From positions 26,918,542 to 26,982,541 of the forward strand of contig NC_056543.1 in NCBI RefSeq assembly GCF_910596095.1: a stretch of DNA of 64,000 nucleotides, in the 5' to 3' direction. Below the pieces are notes generated by a model. It saw nothing but the letters and a program-made list of their open reading frames with translations, did not search any database and was not told the origin of the DNA. Position 1 is the stretch's first letter, and every line of letters starts with the position of its first letter. Below are positions 1 to 11,900 of this stretch, one piece after another. The DNA is from Thunnus maccoyii (lineage: Eukaryota; Chordata; Actinopteri; Scombriformes; Scombridae). Made by a program: the position numbers and the translations under genes.

Positions 1-599
1 TGTAATATTATATATATATATATAGGGAGAGAGGCAGCTGCTGACAAAAGTTACTTTTGGTCCCACTTTGGTATAATTGGCTTTCTTGCATTGCATATTC
101 CACAATCCACCACAATGCAAGATTGCATGAGACAGATTTTACACATGTACTATGGCAGGAGTCCTGGCTACACATGAAAATTTATAGTCAAATTTAAAAA
201 CTAAAGTTAAACTTGGCAGTAGTCAAAGGAAAGGAACCATTTAGTATATTTGATTTTTTTTCTCAGGGAAAAGAGGGAAGATCATTCCTAGTTAACTATT
301 GTAAAGAAAATCTGTTGCTATTTGGGGAAAACAAAACAATGAAACAATGGTTAGGCATATACTTCATTTCTAATTTTGCTGACTCTCCTCTCAGCCAGTC
401 TGTGTTTTCAAAGCATTTCATTTGTCTTCACTTGGTCAGATTGACTGCTAAGCTTGGACTGCAAAGAAAACTTCTAGGGACCAAAGTGCCCAAAAAGTGC
501 CTTCTTTCTCCAGACCAGAGAGGCATGTACATCACAAATGTCATCACTAGAGGGCTCAGTGGAGGGAAGACTATGAGACAACATCTATCTTCCTCCCGC

Positions 600-1265
600 C
601 TTTGCTCCTGACCTTTCTCTCCTCCCTCCTTGCTCCTCTTGTTTTCCTCTTTCCTATCCTTTTGTCCCATTTATTCCTCTCCTTCTCTCAGTACTTCCTT
701 TCCTCCCTTTTTATTCTCATTATTTTTTATTTTTTCATTCTTTCTCATCTCCTTCTTATCTCATCTCCTCTTTTTCATCCTTCCCTTGTTTTTCCACTCC
801 TCCTTCAGTCTTCTCTTCCCTTCCTTTCCCTTACTTCCACACAGTTTCCTATCCTTTCCTCTCTCTCCTTTCTTTTTCTTTATTTCTCTCATCTTCTTTT
901 CCTCTCCTTCTTTCCCTCTTTCTTTCTCCTGTCTCTACTGTTTCCTCACTCCTTCTTCCAGACCCCCCCCCCCATTTTCCTCTCCTGCTTTCCTCCTCTT
1001 CTCTCCTTCTCTCTGTCCTCCTCTCTTCCTCACTTCCCTCCTACATCCCTTCTGTTCTTCCTTGTCACCCTCTCTCATTTTTCACTCTTCCGTCACTCAT
1101 GTCCAGTCTCTCATTGACTCTGGCCTTTCCCTTTCCCTTCTCCTTTTTCCTCCTCTAACCTTTCCTCATACCCTTTCTCTCCTCCTTCCCACTCTTTACT
1201 TATCCCTTATTCCTCTCCTCTTTTTCTTACTCATCTCTCATCATCTTCTCCCCCTTTTCCCTCTG
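600..1265 (+). repeat. Polypyrimidine block
   Basis: Almost uninterrupted C/T sequence in which all frames translate to Ser/Phe/Leu. The open frames here are composition artefacts, not genes. Confidence 0.85.
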
Positions 1266-1328
1266 GCATGTCAGAGCTTGAAGAAAGAGGAAGAGGGAGA
1301 GAGAAAAAATGTATGTGTTTGTTTGTGT

Positions 1329-1342
1329 GTGAGTGAGTGAGT

Positions 1343-1404
<62 letters not shown>

Positions 1405-1405
1405 C
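1329..1405 (+). repeat. (GAGT)n and (GA)n microsatellite
   Basis: GTGT, then GAGT units, then an almost pure GA run. It marks the switch from a C/T-rich to an A/G-rich plus strand. Confidence 0.9.
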
Positions 1406-2680
1406 GGATAAAGAGACCAGGAGAGAGCGAGCAAACTGAAGCTGAGCAGTGAGCAGGGTGAGCAGCAGGAGTGCTTCTATCCTCTGAGCTGTGGATGACG
1501 GGTTGGGACGATCCAGTCTCAAGTGTCACTGAGAGCAAAGAGTCTGCAGGACAAACTGGTCGTCCCAAAAGAAAGAAGAACAAGAAACAGGATCTGTCTT
1601 CTGAGAACTGAGTCTCGTTTATCAGGACAACATTTTCTTACTCCAGGATGATCTATCACCTTCCAAACCAACACAGAGCGTGAAGCTGCTCCGGCTCGGT
1701 TGAATAAATCATTCCCCTGAAAGAGGAATAAAGAAGAAGAGGAGGAGGGGGAGGACAAGTCAGTCTATCAACAAAAGACAAAAACAACCAAAAACTCTAA
1801 ATTTGCTTCCACAGGGACTATTGGATATATTTTTTCTTCTGAAACCCAGAAGAAAAGAGGAATAATAAGAATTTTGAAAAGTAAAGTGAGAAAAGAAGGA
1901 AAAAGTCTTTAATTGTAAAAACAACCAAAAGAAAATGTTAGAGTCAGTTTTCTTCTCTCAGATGCAAAGAAAAGATAATGAAGATGGAGTAATAGAAGAA
2001 AACTAGTCCTTTAATGTGAAAAAAACAAACGTGTTTGGTTTAGCCAATATTTCATTTTACTTTTTCCAAATACAGAAAAAGAGGGAATAAGGAAGAAAAC
2101 AAATAGAAGAAAAACAAACATAGATGTTGTAGACCAACATTTGTTCAATCTCTCACATGAAAAGCAGGAACTAAAGGAGCAACAAGGAAGAGGGAATATC
2201 AGCTCATCAGCTGAAAAAATCAAGAAAAGCATCTGTTGGAGATTTTAATACATCATTTGAACAGAGAGGAAAGGAAATAACTGAAAGAGACTGAATTTGC
2301 TGTTTATAGAGGAAGACTGAGAAGCTAGAAAAGTTTTTGTCACCTTAATGACTGACCAAAAAAGGCAAAGGAGAAGAGTCAAGGATGAATGAATAAAAAG
2401 GATACAGAGGAATAAAAGGAAAAAGAGGAAAGAGGAAAATAGAAATACAGGAAAAGGAGGAGGAAAAAAAGAGGACAAGGGGGTTTAAAGTGGATAAAGA
2501 GAATAAAAGGGGGAAAAGGAGGATCAAGAGGATAAAGACAGCTAAAGAACAAAAATAGAGACAAAACAAAAAAGGGTGAATAAATAGAATAAAATAAATC
2601 CAGAAAAAGAGGAAAAAAATTAAAAGGTGAAATCAAGAGGAAAAAAATAACTAAAAAACCAGAAGAACCCCAGTGTCACA

Positions 2681-2933
2681 ATGAGGCTCCTGATACTTCT
2701 TGCAGCACCTCTCTCCATCCTCGTCCTCCACATTGCACTGGTGGCCCCAGCAGGCAGCATGGCCCCGGGCCGGCTGGAGCGCTGGGTCCGCTCAGGCCTC
2801 CAGTCGCTGCAGTGGAACCAGCTGGACCGGTGCCTCCGCATGTCCTCGCTCTCTGAGGCAGAGTGCAGGAGGCTTGCCCACCTGCCACTGTCCGCTGTGG
2901 CCGTTTACGTGTCGGAGCCACGCACTGCTGCAG
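2681..2933 (+). CDS. Gene 1 exon 1: signal peptide
   Basis: The ATG at 2681 has A at -3 and opens a hydrophobic leader of about 20-25 residues. The exon ends after the first base of codon 85, at donor GTAGGG. Cysteines in DRCLRM and AECRRL start the mature Cys-containing region. Confidence 0.85.
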
Positions 2934-5900
2934 GTAGGGAGGGCAAAGGTCAAACATCACTGGGGTGCTTTAAATCATTTTATCCTGAAGGAGGGTTTGG
3001 AGGAGTTCATAGTATACTATGACAAACTGGCAGGAATCTACCAAAATGTAAAGAAAATGGGGGAAATAGAGTGCACAACCACTTTGATGAATAGTTTTTA
3101 TTGTCAGACAATACAAAAATATGATGAATATGATAGGGTTCAAAAAATGTTTGTGATATGATTAAGAAGAGAAAAATCCACTTTATGGATCATACTGATT
3201 AAGGGGTGCAAATGTCCACTCTCTCACAACTGAAAAAGTCTGAATTTGCAATTTGAAAAATATACTTTCCTTAAATATACTTATCATTTTTTCATCTTCA
3301 ATCCAGAAAAAGATGAATCCATTAATGTTGAAATTTCCCACAAAAAATATAAAATCTTAAAATGTTTTAATAATGTAAAATGTTTAAATGACGGGATGGT
3401 TTAAAACAAAAAAACTTCCATAATGAATTGCTTGATTGTGTAGTAACCAATCAAAATTTTAATGATCTGAGTGGGTAAAAACAAAATGGAAGTGGAATAA
3501 TACTTGTCCCCAAATGTTTTTACAGATTTGACTCAACTTGATTGTGTTTAATGGAATTTTTTGTCTCTTATATGGTATTGTATGGTATGGTTATATTGTC
3601 ACTGTATTACTCAATACAGTCATATCAACAGGAAGTTATTGTTTGAATGGATTATTATACCTCCAATAGTATCAGTATATATGTAGCCAACATATTGGGT
3701 ATAATAGTGTGTATAACAGCAATGAATGTGTAGCGACTTGGTATTTATTACTACTATACTACCACAATATGAGTCTTCTAATATCAAGTCTTTGGTACTT
3801 GTGTGGTATTTCCTTATCAGGATTACCACAGAATCATGGAAATGTAGTGACCCACCAATGCCACACATTGTTTTTCCTATTTTTGTAACCCTTTCAAATG
3901 GACCATTAACCTTGTATAGTTTATTTTCCTCTCTCTTGTTCCTCTCTTGTTCCCCTTGCACCCTCCAGGTAACTCAGACAAAGTGCTGGCCATCCTCCCA
4001 GACTCCTACCACTCCTCAAGTGGGATGTTGGGCTCCAAGCCGCGGGGGGGTTTCAGTGTCAACCCTATGCTGAATGGAGGGGAGAGTCCCCACAGAAACC
4101 AGCAGTCTTTCCCTGGCTCCACAGCCCATGATGCTGTGCTGGTGCTAGACCCAAGCCCTGGGGAGAACTTTGGACACCCAGTGGTCCTCTTTTATGTGGA
4201 TGTGAACGTGACAAAGAAGAGATGCTCCCATCTGGATGGAATTTATCTGGGTGAGTCAGCAGACAATCTGTACATGCACTGTTAAGTCACTATTAACTTG
4301 GTTTCAATTACTCATTACTTGCATGTATATTTAACTGTTTGATGCTGAATCATGCATTTCAGTCATGCTGTTTTTTCAATCATGTTTAATTTTTTGAACA
4401 TCTGAATTAAATGAAGAAAGAAAACATTAAAAACTTGTATTTTGCTGTAGTTAATTTTTGTATTAAAAGACAAGTCAGCCTTCATTAGGCATTTCACACA
4501 CAGCTTCCCATAGATCTTATAGCAATCATAACTGTAGTAGTGGTGTAATAGTCTAGTAGTAGTAGCAATAGTAGTGGTACTGCAGTAGTTGTAAAAGGGA
4601 AACCATAGTGATAATGGCAGATAACAGATAGCAGTGGCAAAAATCAACCCTGTGGCCCAGAAATTATGTTTACACAGCCTAATACTAATTTGCAACAGCA
4701 ACTACTTTTTCAGAGACACATAATGATGTCTAATGTTCTCAGACAACATATTTCATTTGTTTTCCAATATCTGCTGTTGCAATACAATATCCATCCGTAG
4801 CTACTACAGCAGGATTAACAGTGTTTATGGTTCCGTATAGGCACTCGCAGCACTTGGTTAATGTTACAGAAAGATTGTTGTAGTAAAAATAGGTAAAAAG
4901 GGGTTTTCCGCCCATCTTCCAACAATGTGCAGATGAATCAGGTGCTTCTCAGATCAGGGACAGCAAACCTTAGAGAGAAACAAGAAAAGTGTCTGATGAA
5001 GACTCAATAGTGTCAAAACGTTAGCCTGTTTGCACTATTAAAGGCTTTAAATCAATCAGTGTGCTCCAGTCTTTTCTATTTGTTGAAAGATTGTTGTATT
5101 GGATAAATACTGAAAAAGTCAACAGTGACTTGAAAAATCTCCTCCAGACATGTTTTAAGACATATATACAACTCTGCTTGGAATAATCATATCACAAAAT
5201 AAGTTCAAGTTATTTGTTAAAAAAGTACTATGACTCACTGTCCTTATTTGAAAATGCAGTATGTATGAATATGCAAATATTTTTCAAGTTGAACTGCTGG
5301 ACACAAGAAGTCTCCTATAACTGTAAAGTCCAGTCTCAGTGTATGTATGCAAGTTTCATATTGGGCCATGATTGGCTCCAAACTTGTTATGTCCCAAATC
5401 ACAATTAGGAACACACTTGAAATTGAGATTTAAGGTGAGCATGGAAAGACTTTCCCCCGTCAGCAGATCAACGTGAAAACAGCTTTCTAGTGTCAAACTC
5501 TGCACATACAGTATATCATTCTACACAGTGAAGCTCAAACATCCAGGCACCGAGTTTCCAAGTACAAGCACTGTAACAATATGCAAAACAGATTTGCAAA
5601 AGTAGTATCAATAGTGATAATATCACCAGCATTCATGGTAATATCATAGTGTATAAATTGCAGGTAGTAATAAAAAAAAAAAAGTAGTAAGCCAACAGTA
5701 ATATCAGTAGTATTAGGCCTGATGGTTACAGAGGTACAGTGGTAGTAGCTATTAAAATTAGCAATGTTCACTGTAGCATCAAAAGTTGTATTATAAATAA
5801 TAGTAAGAGTAGTTATAGAAGTAGAAATAGTAGCAATAACGTCAGTAGCTAATATTCCAGCAGTAGTGGTGTCATGGGTGGTGTGTATTAGGCAGCAGGG

Positions 5901-8900
5901 GAAGGACCCAAATGCAGACTATAGAGGCAAGCATGGACAGTTTAGTGAGTTTATTGTCAAAAGAGAAGATACAAAAGCTCACCGGCATGGGTGGCAAGTC
6001 CAAACAGTCCAAACAGCAGTATTAAATCCACAGAGTTGCAGGGATGAAGCAGGGAAACATCCAGACAGGCAGGCAAGCAGGTACAGATATGGTACAGGTC
6101 CAGGTAACAGGATACAGAAAACAGAAGCTCAAAAGCACTGACAAAAAGCAACATGACAACTTCAACAATCTGACAAGGGAACAAAGAATCTGGGCCGGTA
6201 TATGAAGTAAGTGGCTGACAGGAGAATGAGGTGCAGGTGGGGAGATGGGCGGGGAAGCTCAGGTGAGGGGAATGATGCGAGTGCAGTGATGCAGGGCAGA
6301 TGGGAGTGGCAGGATCTGGAAAGCAAGGAGAAAAGTCTGAGTGCATCTGGTGGACTGGTGAAGAATGGCAACCAAAGAACCTGGAAGTGGGAATGCAGCT
6401 GAAGGAAGGGACATAGAGCTAGACTGACAGGAACCCCCCCCCCAAGGGACGGATTCCAGATGTCCTTCCAGGCCAGCTAGGAACACCGAGCAGGGTGGGT
6501 GCAGGGGGTCTGGAGGAGGGATTCAGGGGCAAGTGGCCTGGGAGCTGCTAGGGAAGCCACTGGGGATCTCAGGCGGAGGGCCTCGGGGCTGGACAGGGGT
6601 GGAGCAGGAGACCTAAGGCAGACAGCCTGGGGGCTGGGCTGATGGGTGTAACAGATCTGGAGGGCGACCAGGATGGAGGACCAAAGGGCAGAGCAGGTCT
6701 GGATGAAGACAAGGAGGCAGGGCCGAAGGGACAAGTTCTGGACAACGGTCTTGATGCTGGCAAAGCAGCTCTGGAGGACGGGCAAGAGGACAACCAGATG
6801 TGCAGAGCTGGCAAAATCGGTGGGACCACTTGGAGGCCAGCGACATAGGCAGGAACGCTCTGGAGGATGGCGACAAAGGCTGGGCCATTCAGAAGGTTGG
6901 TGACAAGGCTGGAGGTCAGGAAAAGCCGGTGGCACCAGAAGATTTGGCTGCAGGTCAGGGCAGGCTGCTGGATAAGCATCTGGTATCTGGAGTGCAGCAC
7001 CGGAGGCCGGCAGCTGGAGTGCAGGACTGGTGTCAGTGGTAATCGACAGCTGAGGGTCAGGGCAGGGTGCAGGACAGGCAGACCACCGGAGTGCAGGGCA
7101 GGAAGCAGGCAGCTGGAGGTCTGATAAGGTGTCACGAAGACAGCTGAGTGATGATCAGGGAGGTCTGGCTGTTGGTCAGCAGAAATGGCCAACTGGAGTT
7201 CTAGCTGTGGGTCAGCAGAGTCAGCTGACTGGAGGTCTGGCTGGGTGTCAGCAGGGGCTGCTGACTACAGGTCTGGCTGGACGTCGTCAAGGGCAGCTGA
7301 CTGGGATTCAGGCAGGGTGTTGGCAAGGACAGCCAAAGGGGGTTCAGGCAGGTGTCAGTAGGGGTGGCAGACTGCTGAAGATTGGGCAGGACATCAGCGG
7401 TGATGGCCAACTGCTGGGGGTCTGGCAGGATGCCTGCAGAGGCGGCCGACTGCTGGGGGTCAAGTTGGACGTCAGCAGGGGTGGCCAACGGCTCGGGAAC
7501 AGGCTGGACGTTGGCAGGCTCAGAAACAGGCCGGGCATTGGCCAAGACAGCTGATGGTTCGGGAACTGGAACAGGCTGAGTGTTGGCAGGAGCAGCCAAC
7601 AGCTCAGGAACTGGAACAGGCTGAGCATCGGCAGGGGTGGCCAATGCTCAGCCTGGTGGTGCTGTGGCAGTGGAGAGGTGCTGGGCAATGGAGACTCTGT
7701 GGTGCTGGGCTGCTGAGAGAGCCAGTGGTGTTGGGCTGCTGAAAGAGCCAGTGGTGTTGGGAGCCATGGGGACCAACCTCCTTTTGGGGACTCCACAGTA
7801 CACTGTGATAATGGCAAGGCAAGTCCCTTCAAAGGGTGACCACTGGATGTCAGAGTGGCTCCTCAGGTGTTCCATATAAGGCTCCTAGGGTTCAGGAAAT
7901 ACAGGATCAGGACAGGTGAGTAGCAGGCTAGCCGGCTCAGGACAGGCAGGCTGCAGGCTCATGAACCCGAGCCTAATCAACAAGAGTGCAGGCTGGTTGC
8001 TAGCAGTCCAGGGTGCAGGCTGAAGGCTAGCAGGCTGGAGTGCAGGCTGAGATGCAAGCTGAAGGCTATCATGCTGGTGGCTATGATGCTGGTGGCTAGC
8101 ATGCGGCAGGTTAGCTGGCTAGGAAACAGGCTGAAGGTTTAGGAGGCCGGACGCTAGCAGACAAGAAGGCTAGAGCAGTCGTCAAGTCCACTGCAGTTCC
8201 ATCTAGTACTTCTGCTGGGCAAGGCCTGGAAGAAACCTCCCAGAATGCCTTTATCCCGGTGGTGTTGCTGTAGTAGTTCAAGAAAGGACTGAATGGTGTG
8301 AATTACCTCACGGAGTGCATTTGCTGGGTCCATGTTTGGTCAGATCGTTCTGTCATGGGTGTATTAGGCAGCAGGGGACCCAAATGCAGACTATAGAGGC
8401 AGGCAGGGACAGTTCAGTGAGTTTATTGTCAAAAGAGAAGATACAAAAGCTAACAGGCATGGGTGGCAAGTTCAAACAGTCCAAACAGCAGTTGTATTAA
8501 ATCCACAGAGCTGCAGGGATGAGACAGGGAAAAGTCCAGACAGGCAGGCAAGCAGGTACAGATATGATGCAGGTCCAGGTAACAGGATACAGAAAAGAGA
8601 AGCTTGAAAGCACTTACAAAAAGAAACATGACAACTACAACGATCTGACAAGGGAACAAAAGATCTGGGCCAGTATATGAAGTAAGTGGCTGATGAGGTG
8701 CAGGTGGGGAGATGGGTGGGGAGGCTCAAGTGAGGGGAATTAGATGATTGCAGTGACAGCAGGGTGGATGGGAGTGGCAGGATCTGGAAAGCACGGAGAA
8801 AAGACTGAGGGCATCTGGTGGACTGGTGGAGAATGGCAACTATGGGAAGTGGGAATGCAGCTGGAGGAAGGGACATAGTGCCAGACTGTGACAAGTGGCT

Positions 8901-11900
8901 GCAGTTGTAGTTGTGATAGTAGTCAAAAGTAGTAGCAGTGACAGCAATAGCAGCAGTAATATTAAGCTACCTCTAAGGTTGGCATGCCTGTATGTGTTTT
9001 ATTTAGTGTGAGTATAAAGTTCTGACTTTAACTGAAGCAGAAGAGAAAGTGAAAGTTGAATGTATGTGGTCTCACTCTTTGAAAGCTCCATTTATAGCTC
9101 ATTGTTTTATGTAGGACATATTCCTGCTCAGAGGGGGTTCATCCCTGCAAGCTCCTCAACACTTTTTGCCATCAGCAACACCTGAAATCTGTGTGTGTGC
9201 GTGTTTTCTTGCATTTCTATCTTTTTGAGAACCAATTTGAGTTTTAGACCTTTAGAGTGAAGACATATTTGCAAAGTGAAGACAACAGAAACTGTTTTAA
9301 GACTTAATTTCAGCATTAAGTATAATTTTGGCCAAAGCTACAAAAGCTATGAGAAGACCCAAGTTTTAATAAACCGGAACTTTCTTTCAAGTGTAGAGTA
9401 AAGGTTAAGGTAAAGCATGCAGGTCTGAATGTCCTCACTTATATGTGTAATACGTTTCATCTTCAATGTTTTCCATCCACACTTTTTTTTCTAAAAGTTT
9501 TCCATCTACAACAATTTTTTCTGTTGTCTCAATACAGATTCTGAGGAATCACTATGGAAGGTCAGAGGGGACAGTTGTTTCATAACACTTAAGGCAAAGT
9601 GAGAGTATTTTGGTCGTATTTGTAAAAGGTTTGACAATCTTACATCCGTGTTTCTGAAAAGCTCCACTTTTGGTGGTGGCAAACAACAACCTTACTGTGC
9701 ATAAAAGGCCAAAAGGGAGAGTAAAAGAAGTGTTTCAAAGTGCTTTATTAATGAAGAATTTGGTCTAAGGGGACAGGAAGTGAATGTACTCTGGCATGGT
9801 CCTCATAAGTTCTGTAAAAGAAGCATGTGTAAAGTGCAAGTTGCTGACCTCCCGCTGTGAGAGAGGTTAGGGCCAGATGTTGAGGTGAATTTGGCCCTGT
9901 GCTACACAAACACATACCTGTCAATTATTTATACTCACACACACAGCACTGTGCCCCCTGCTGGGTCCTGTAGATGGATTTGGACCAGTGTCTTTTAAAG
10001 CCAGACTGTCTTTGAACCTTATTTAACCTGAAGAGGAGAGAGGAGAAGGTAGATGGCAGAAAAGAAGAGAGGTTCAGTAAGCAGGGAGGAAAGATGGAAA
10101 GAAAGGGGAGGAGGAAATGGGAGAAGTAGAGAAGTCACTAAAGGCAAAGCTCAGAAAAGAAAGAGGATAAATGGAGAAACAGAATGAGGGACAAGGAGGA
10201 GAAAGAGAAGAAGGGAGGACGAGGAGGAGAGCAAGTGCATATGAGAATACCAATTAAAGTAAATCAGAGGTTCCATAAATGTTAATTCCAGAATGGTTGA
10301 GCTGCATTTTGTTCAATTGTAAAATGATGAAAGGGTGTAAATTTCCCCCAAAAAAGCTCTTTGAAGGCACACACACAACCAAACACAACAACAACAAAAG
10401 TTTTATTTGGCCAAGATTTGACTTGATTTGTAGGTGTCATTTTTACTATGTTTTATTCATATTTTTAACCATGTGTTCACCATCTTAAAGCACTTATTTG
10501 TGTTTTTCTGTTTTCTGTTACAAAATATCATGGATTTATTAAGAGAGCTGGATATGGTGTCGCCACTCAGCTTTGCTGCCAATTTGTCCCAGTGGCCAGT
10601 CACAGTACTGCAATGAAAAAAATCTGCAGCCCAAAAAGCATTTTCCCCATAGACCACCATTCATTTTAAGACACATCTGTAAAACTTTTGACAGGACAAC
10701 TGCAAACAAGGTTAATTATCACACTATGTATTATGCTTTTTTGCATTCATAAAGGTTTCATATTTGAAAAACTTTCCTAGAACCTAGAAAAGCATAGTGC
10801 ATGACGTCATACCAATGTAAAGTTTATGGACTGAGCAGGAACGTGTCAGCAGGAGATACACTAATGTGTATTTGCAGTAGGCCACACAATGCAGAAGCAA
10901 ACCCAAATATCTGTTTGAATACCAGATTTTAAAAATATCTGTTATAAATATCACTTTGAAATCAATGCAAATTCAGTTGGCACTGCTTCAACATCAGCCA
11001 ATCAGAGACAAGAAAATGGTCAGGTGACAAAAATATTTTGTGCAAGGTGGTGAGAGTGAAGCAATGGCTCCCTCTTTGTTGCCAGAATAATAGAAGTTGA
11101 TATTTTTTTAAGAAGACTCACATAAGCCTGCTGTAACAAACATTAATGAATCAGATAACAACATGCCATTTTTACCTTTTCAGCTGAGAAGAGAGGCCAA
11201 GCAGTGATGGAAAAAGTGTTTGTTATTTAATCCATTTTTAAATCTTCAGACACATATCTCCAACATCAGGAAATTGTGACTCTAAACCTATTCTAAAGCT
11301 CTGGATCATCACCTTCTCACACTGACTTCTGACTCTCTGTGTCCTCAGGTGAGGAGTGTTTGACTCTGGCGTTGAAGAGTCGTTGTCAGAACCAGCTGAA
11401 GCGTCGGCAGGCCGGGCCTGAGAGGCTGATTGGTAATGGCCATGGCCGCCTTGCAGGTGCATCTCTACGCAGTGGTACCATTAGTGGTCCGGTCAGCGGT
11501 GCTAGTCGTCTGGTTGAACGTGCCGTGGGAGGGCTCTGTGAGGTCCATTTCCTCCCACTGGTGGTCGGAGTGGGAGACAGCAACCGAACACAGAGACTCA
11601 GATGTGTTGGTAAGTCTCAACTCACTGCCTTTAATAGGGTTCAACAGGTCTGAACAAATCCCAGCTGATTCCTTTAGACTAACTTGATCGGAGCAGTTGG
11701 AATGCTATTTTTCCTCTATTGTTGGAGCAGTTTCCCGCTTTTTTCTTTGTCTTTGTGCTAAGCTAGGATAAACATGCCTGTGTCTCTACCGAACGCTCAG
11801 ATCAAATTAATATCAGTCTTTTCATTTAACCAAAGGTAAAACAATAAATATTGATTTATTTCTGAGAGATGGAATATCCTCGAACATAACACAGAAGAAA

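Larger units (their letters stand above)
1..2680. other. Upstream and 5'UTR region of gene 1
   Basis: No coding exon was found. It begins with a short TA repeat (8-24). About 600-1265 is strongly pyrimidine-rich on the plus strand, and about 1275-2660 is purine-rich, separated by a GAGT/GA microsatellite. The promoter or first non-coding exon probably lies here, but no clear TATA box or start site was identified. Confidence 0.5.
5870..8893 (-). mobile_element. Non-autonomous LTR retrotransposon with a minisatellite interior
   Basis: Two direct repeats, 5870-6429 and 8351-8893, start TGTCATGGGTG and end in TGACA (TG...CA). AGTGG flanks both outer ends (5865-5869 and 8894-8898), a 5-bp target-site duplication. 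A run of ten G on the minus strand beside the left LTR (6434-6443) looks like a polypurine tract, and the sequence beside the right LTR is the candidate primer-binding site, so the element reads on the minus strand. The 1.9 kb interior has no reverse transcriptase, integrase or protease. It is mostly GC-rich tandem repeat whose minus strand reads as Pro-rich repeats. Confidence 0.85.
4251..11348 (+). other. Intron 2 of gene 1
   Basis: 7.1 kb without coding exons. It holds degenerate AGT-type trinucleotide tracts (4530-4600, 5640-5869, 8894-8960) on both sides of the LTR element. A dispersed-repeat fragment lies at about 4914-5075, part of which recurs inverted at about 38075-38150. A short purine-rich tract lies at 10030-10240. 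Confidence 0.7.

Noticed and set aside
602-1340. Long open frames of 171 and 236 codons in the C/T-rich block
   Set aside because: Pure Ser/Phe/Leu translations caused by pyrimidine composition; no domain, no splice context.
6477-7832. Pro-rich minus-strand frames (up to 207 codons) read as a mucin-like gene
   Set aside because: They lie wholly within the LTR element and follow its 36-bp minisatellite; several frames overlap in both strands.
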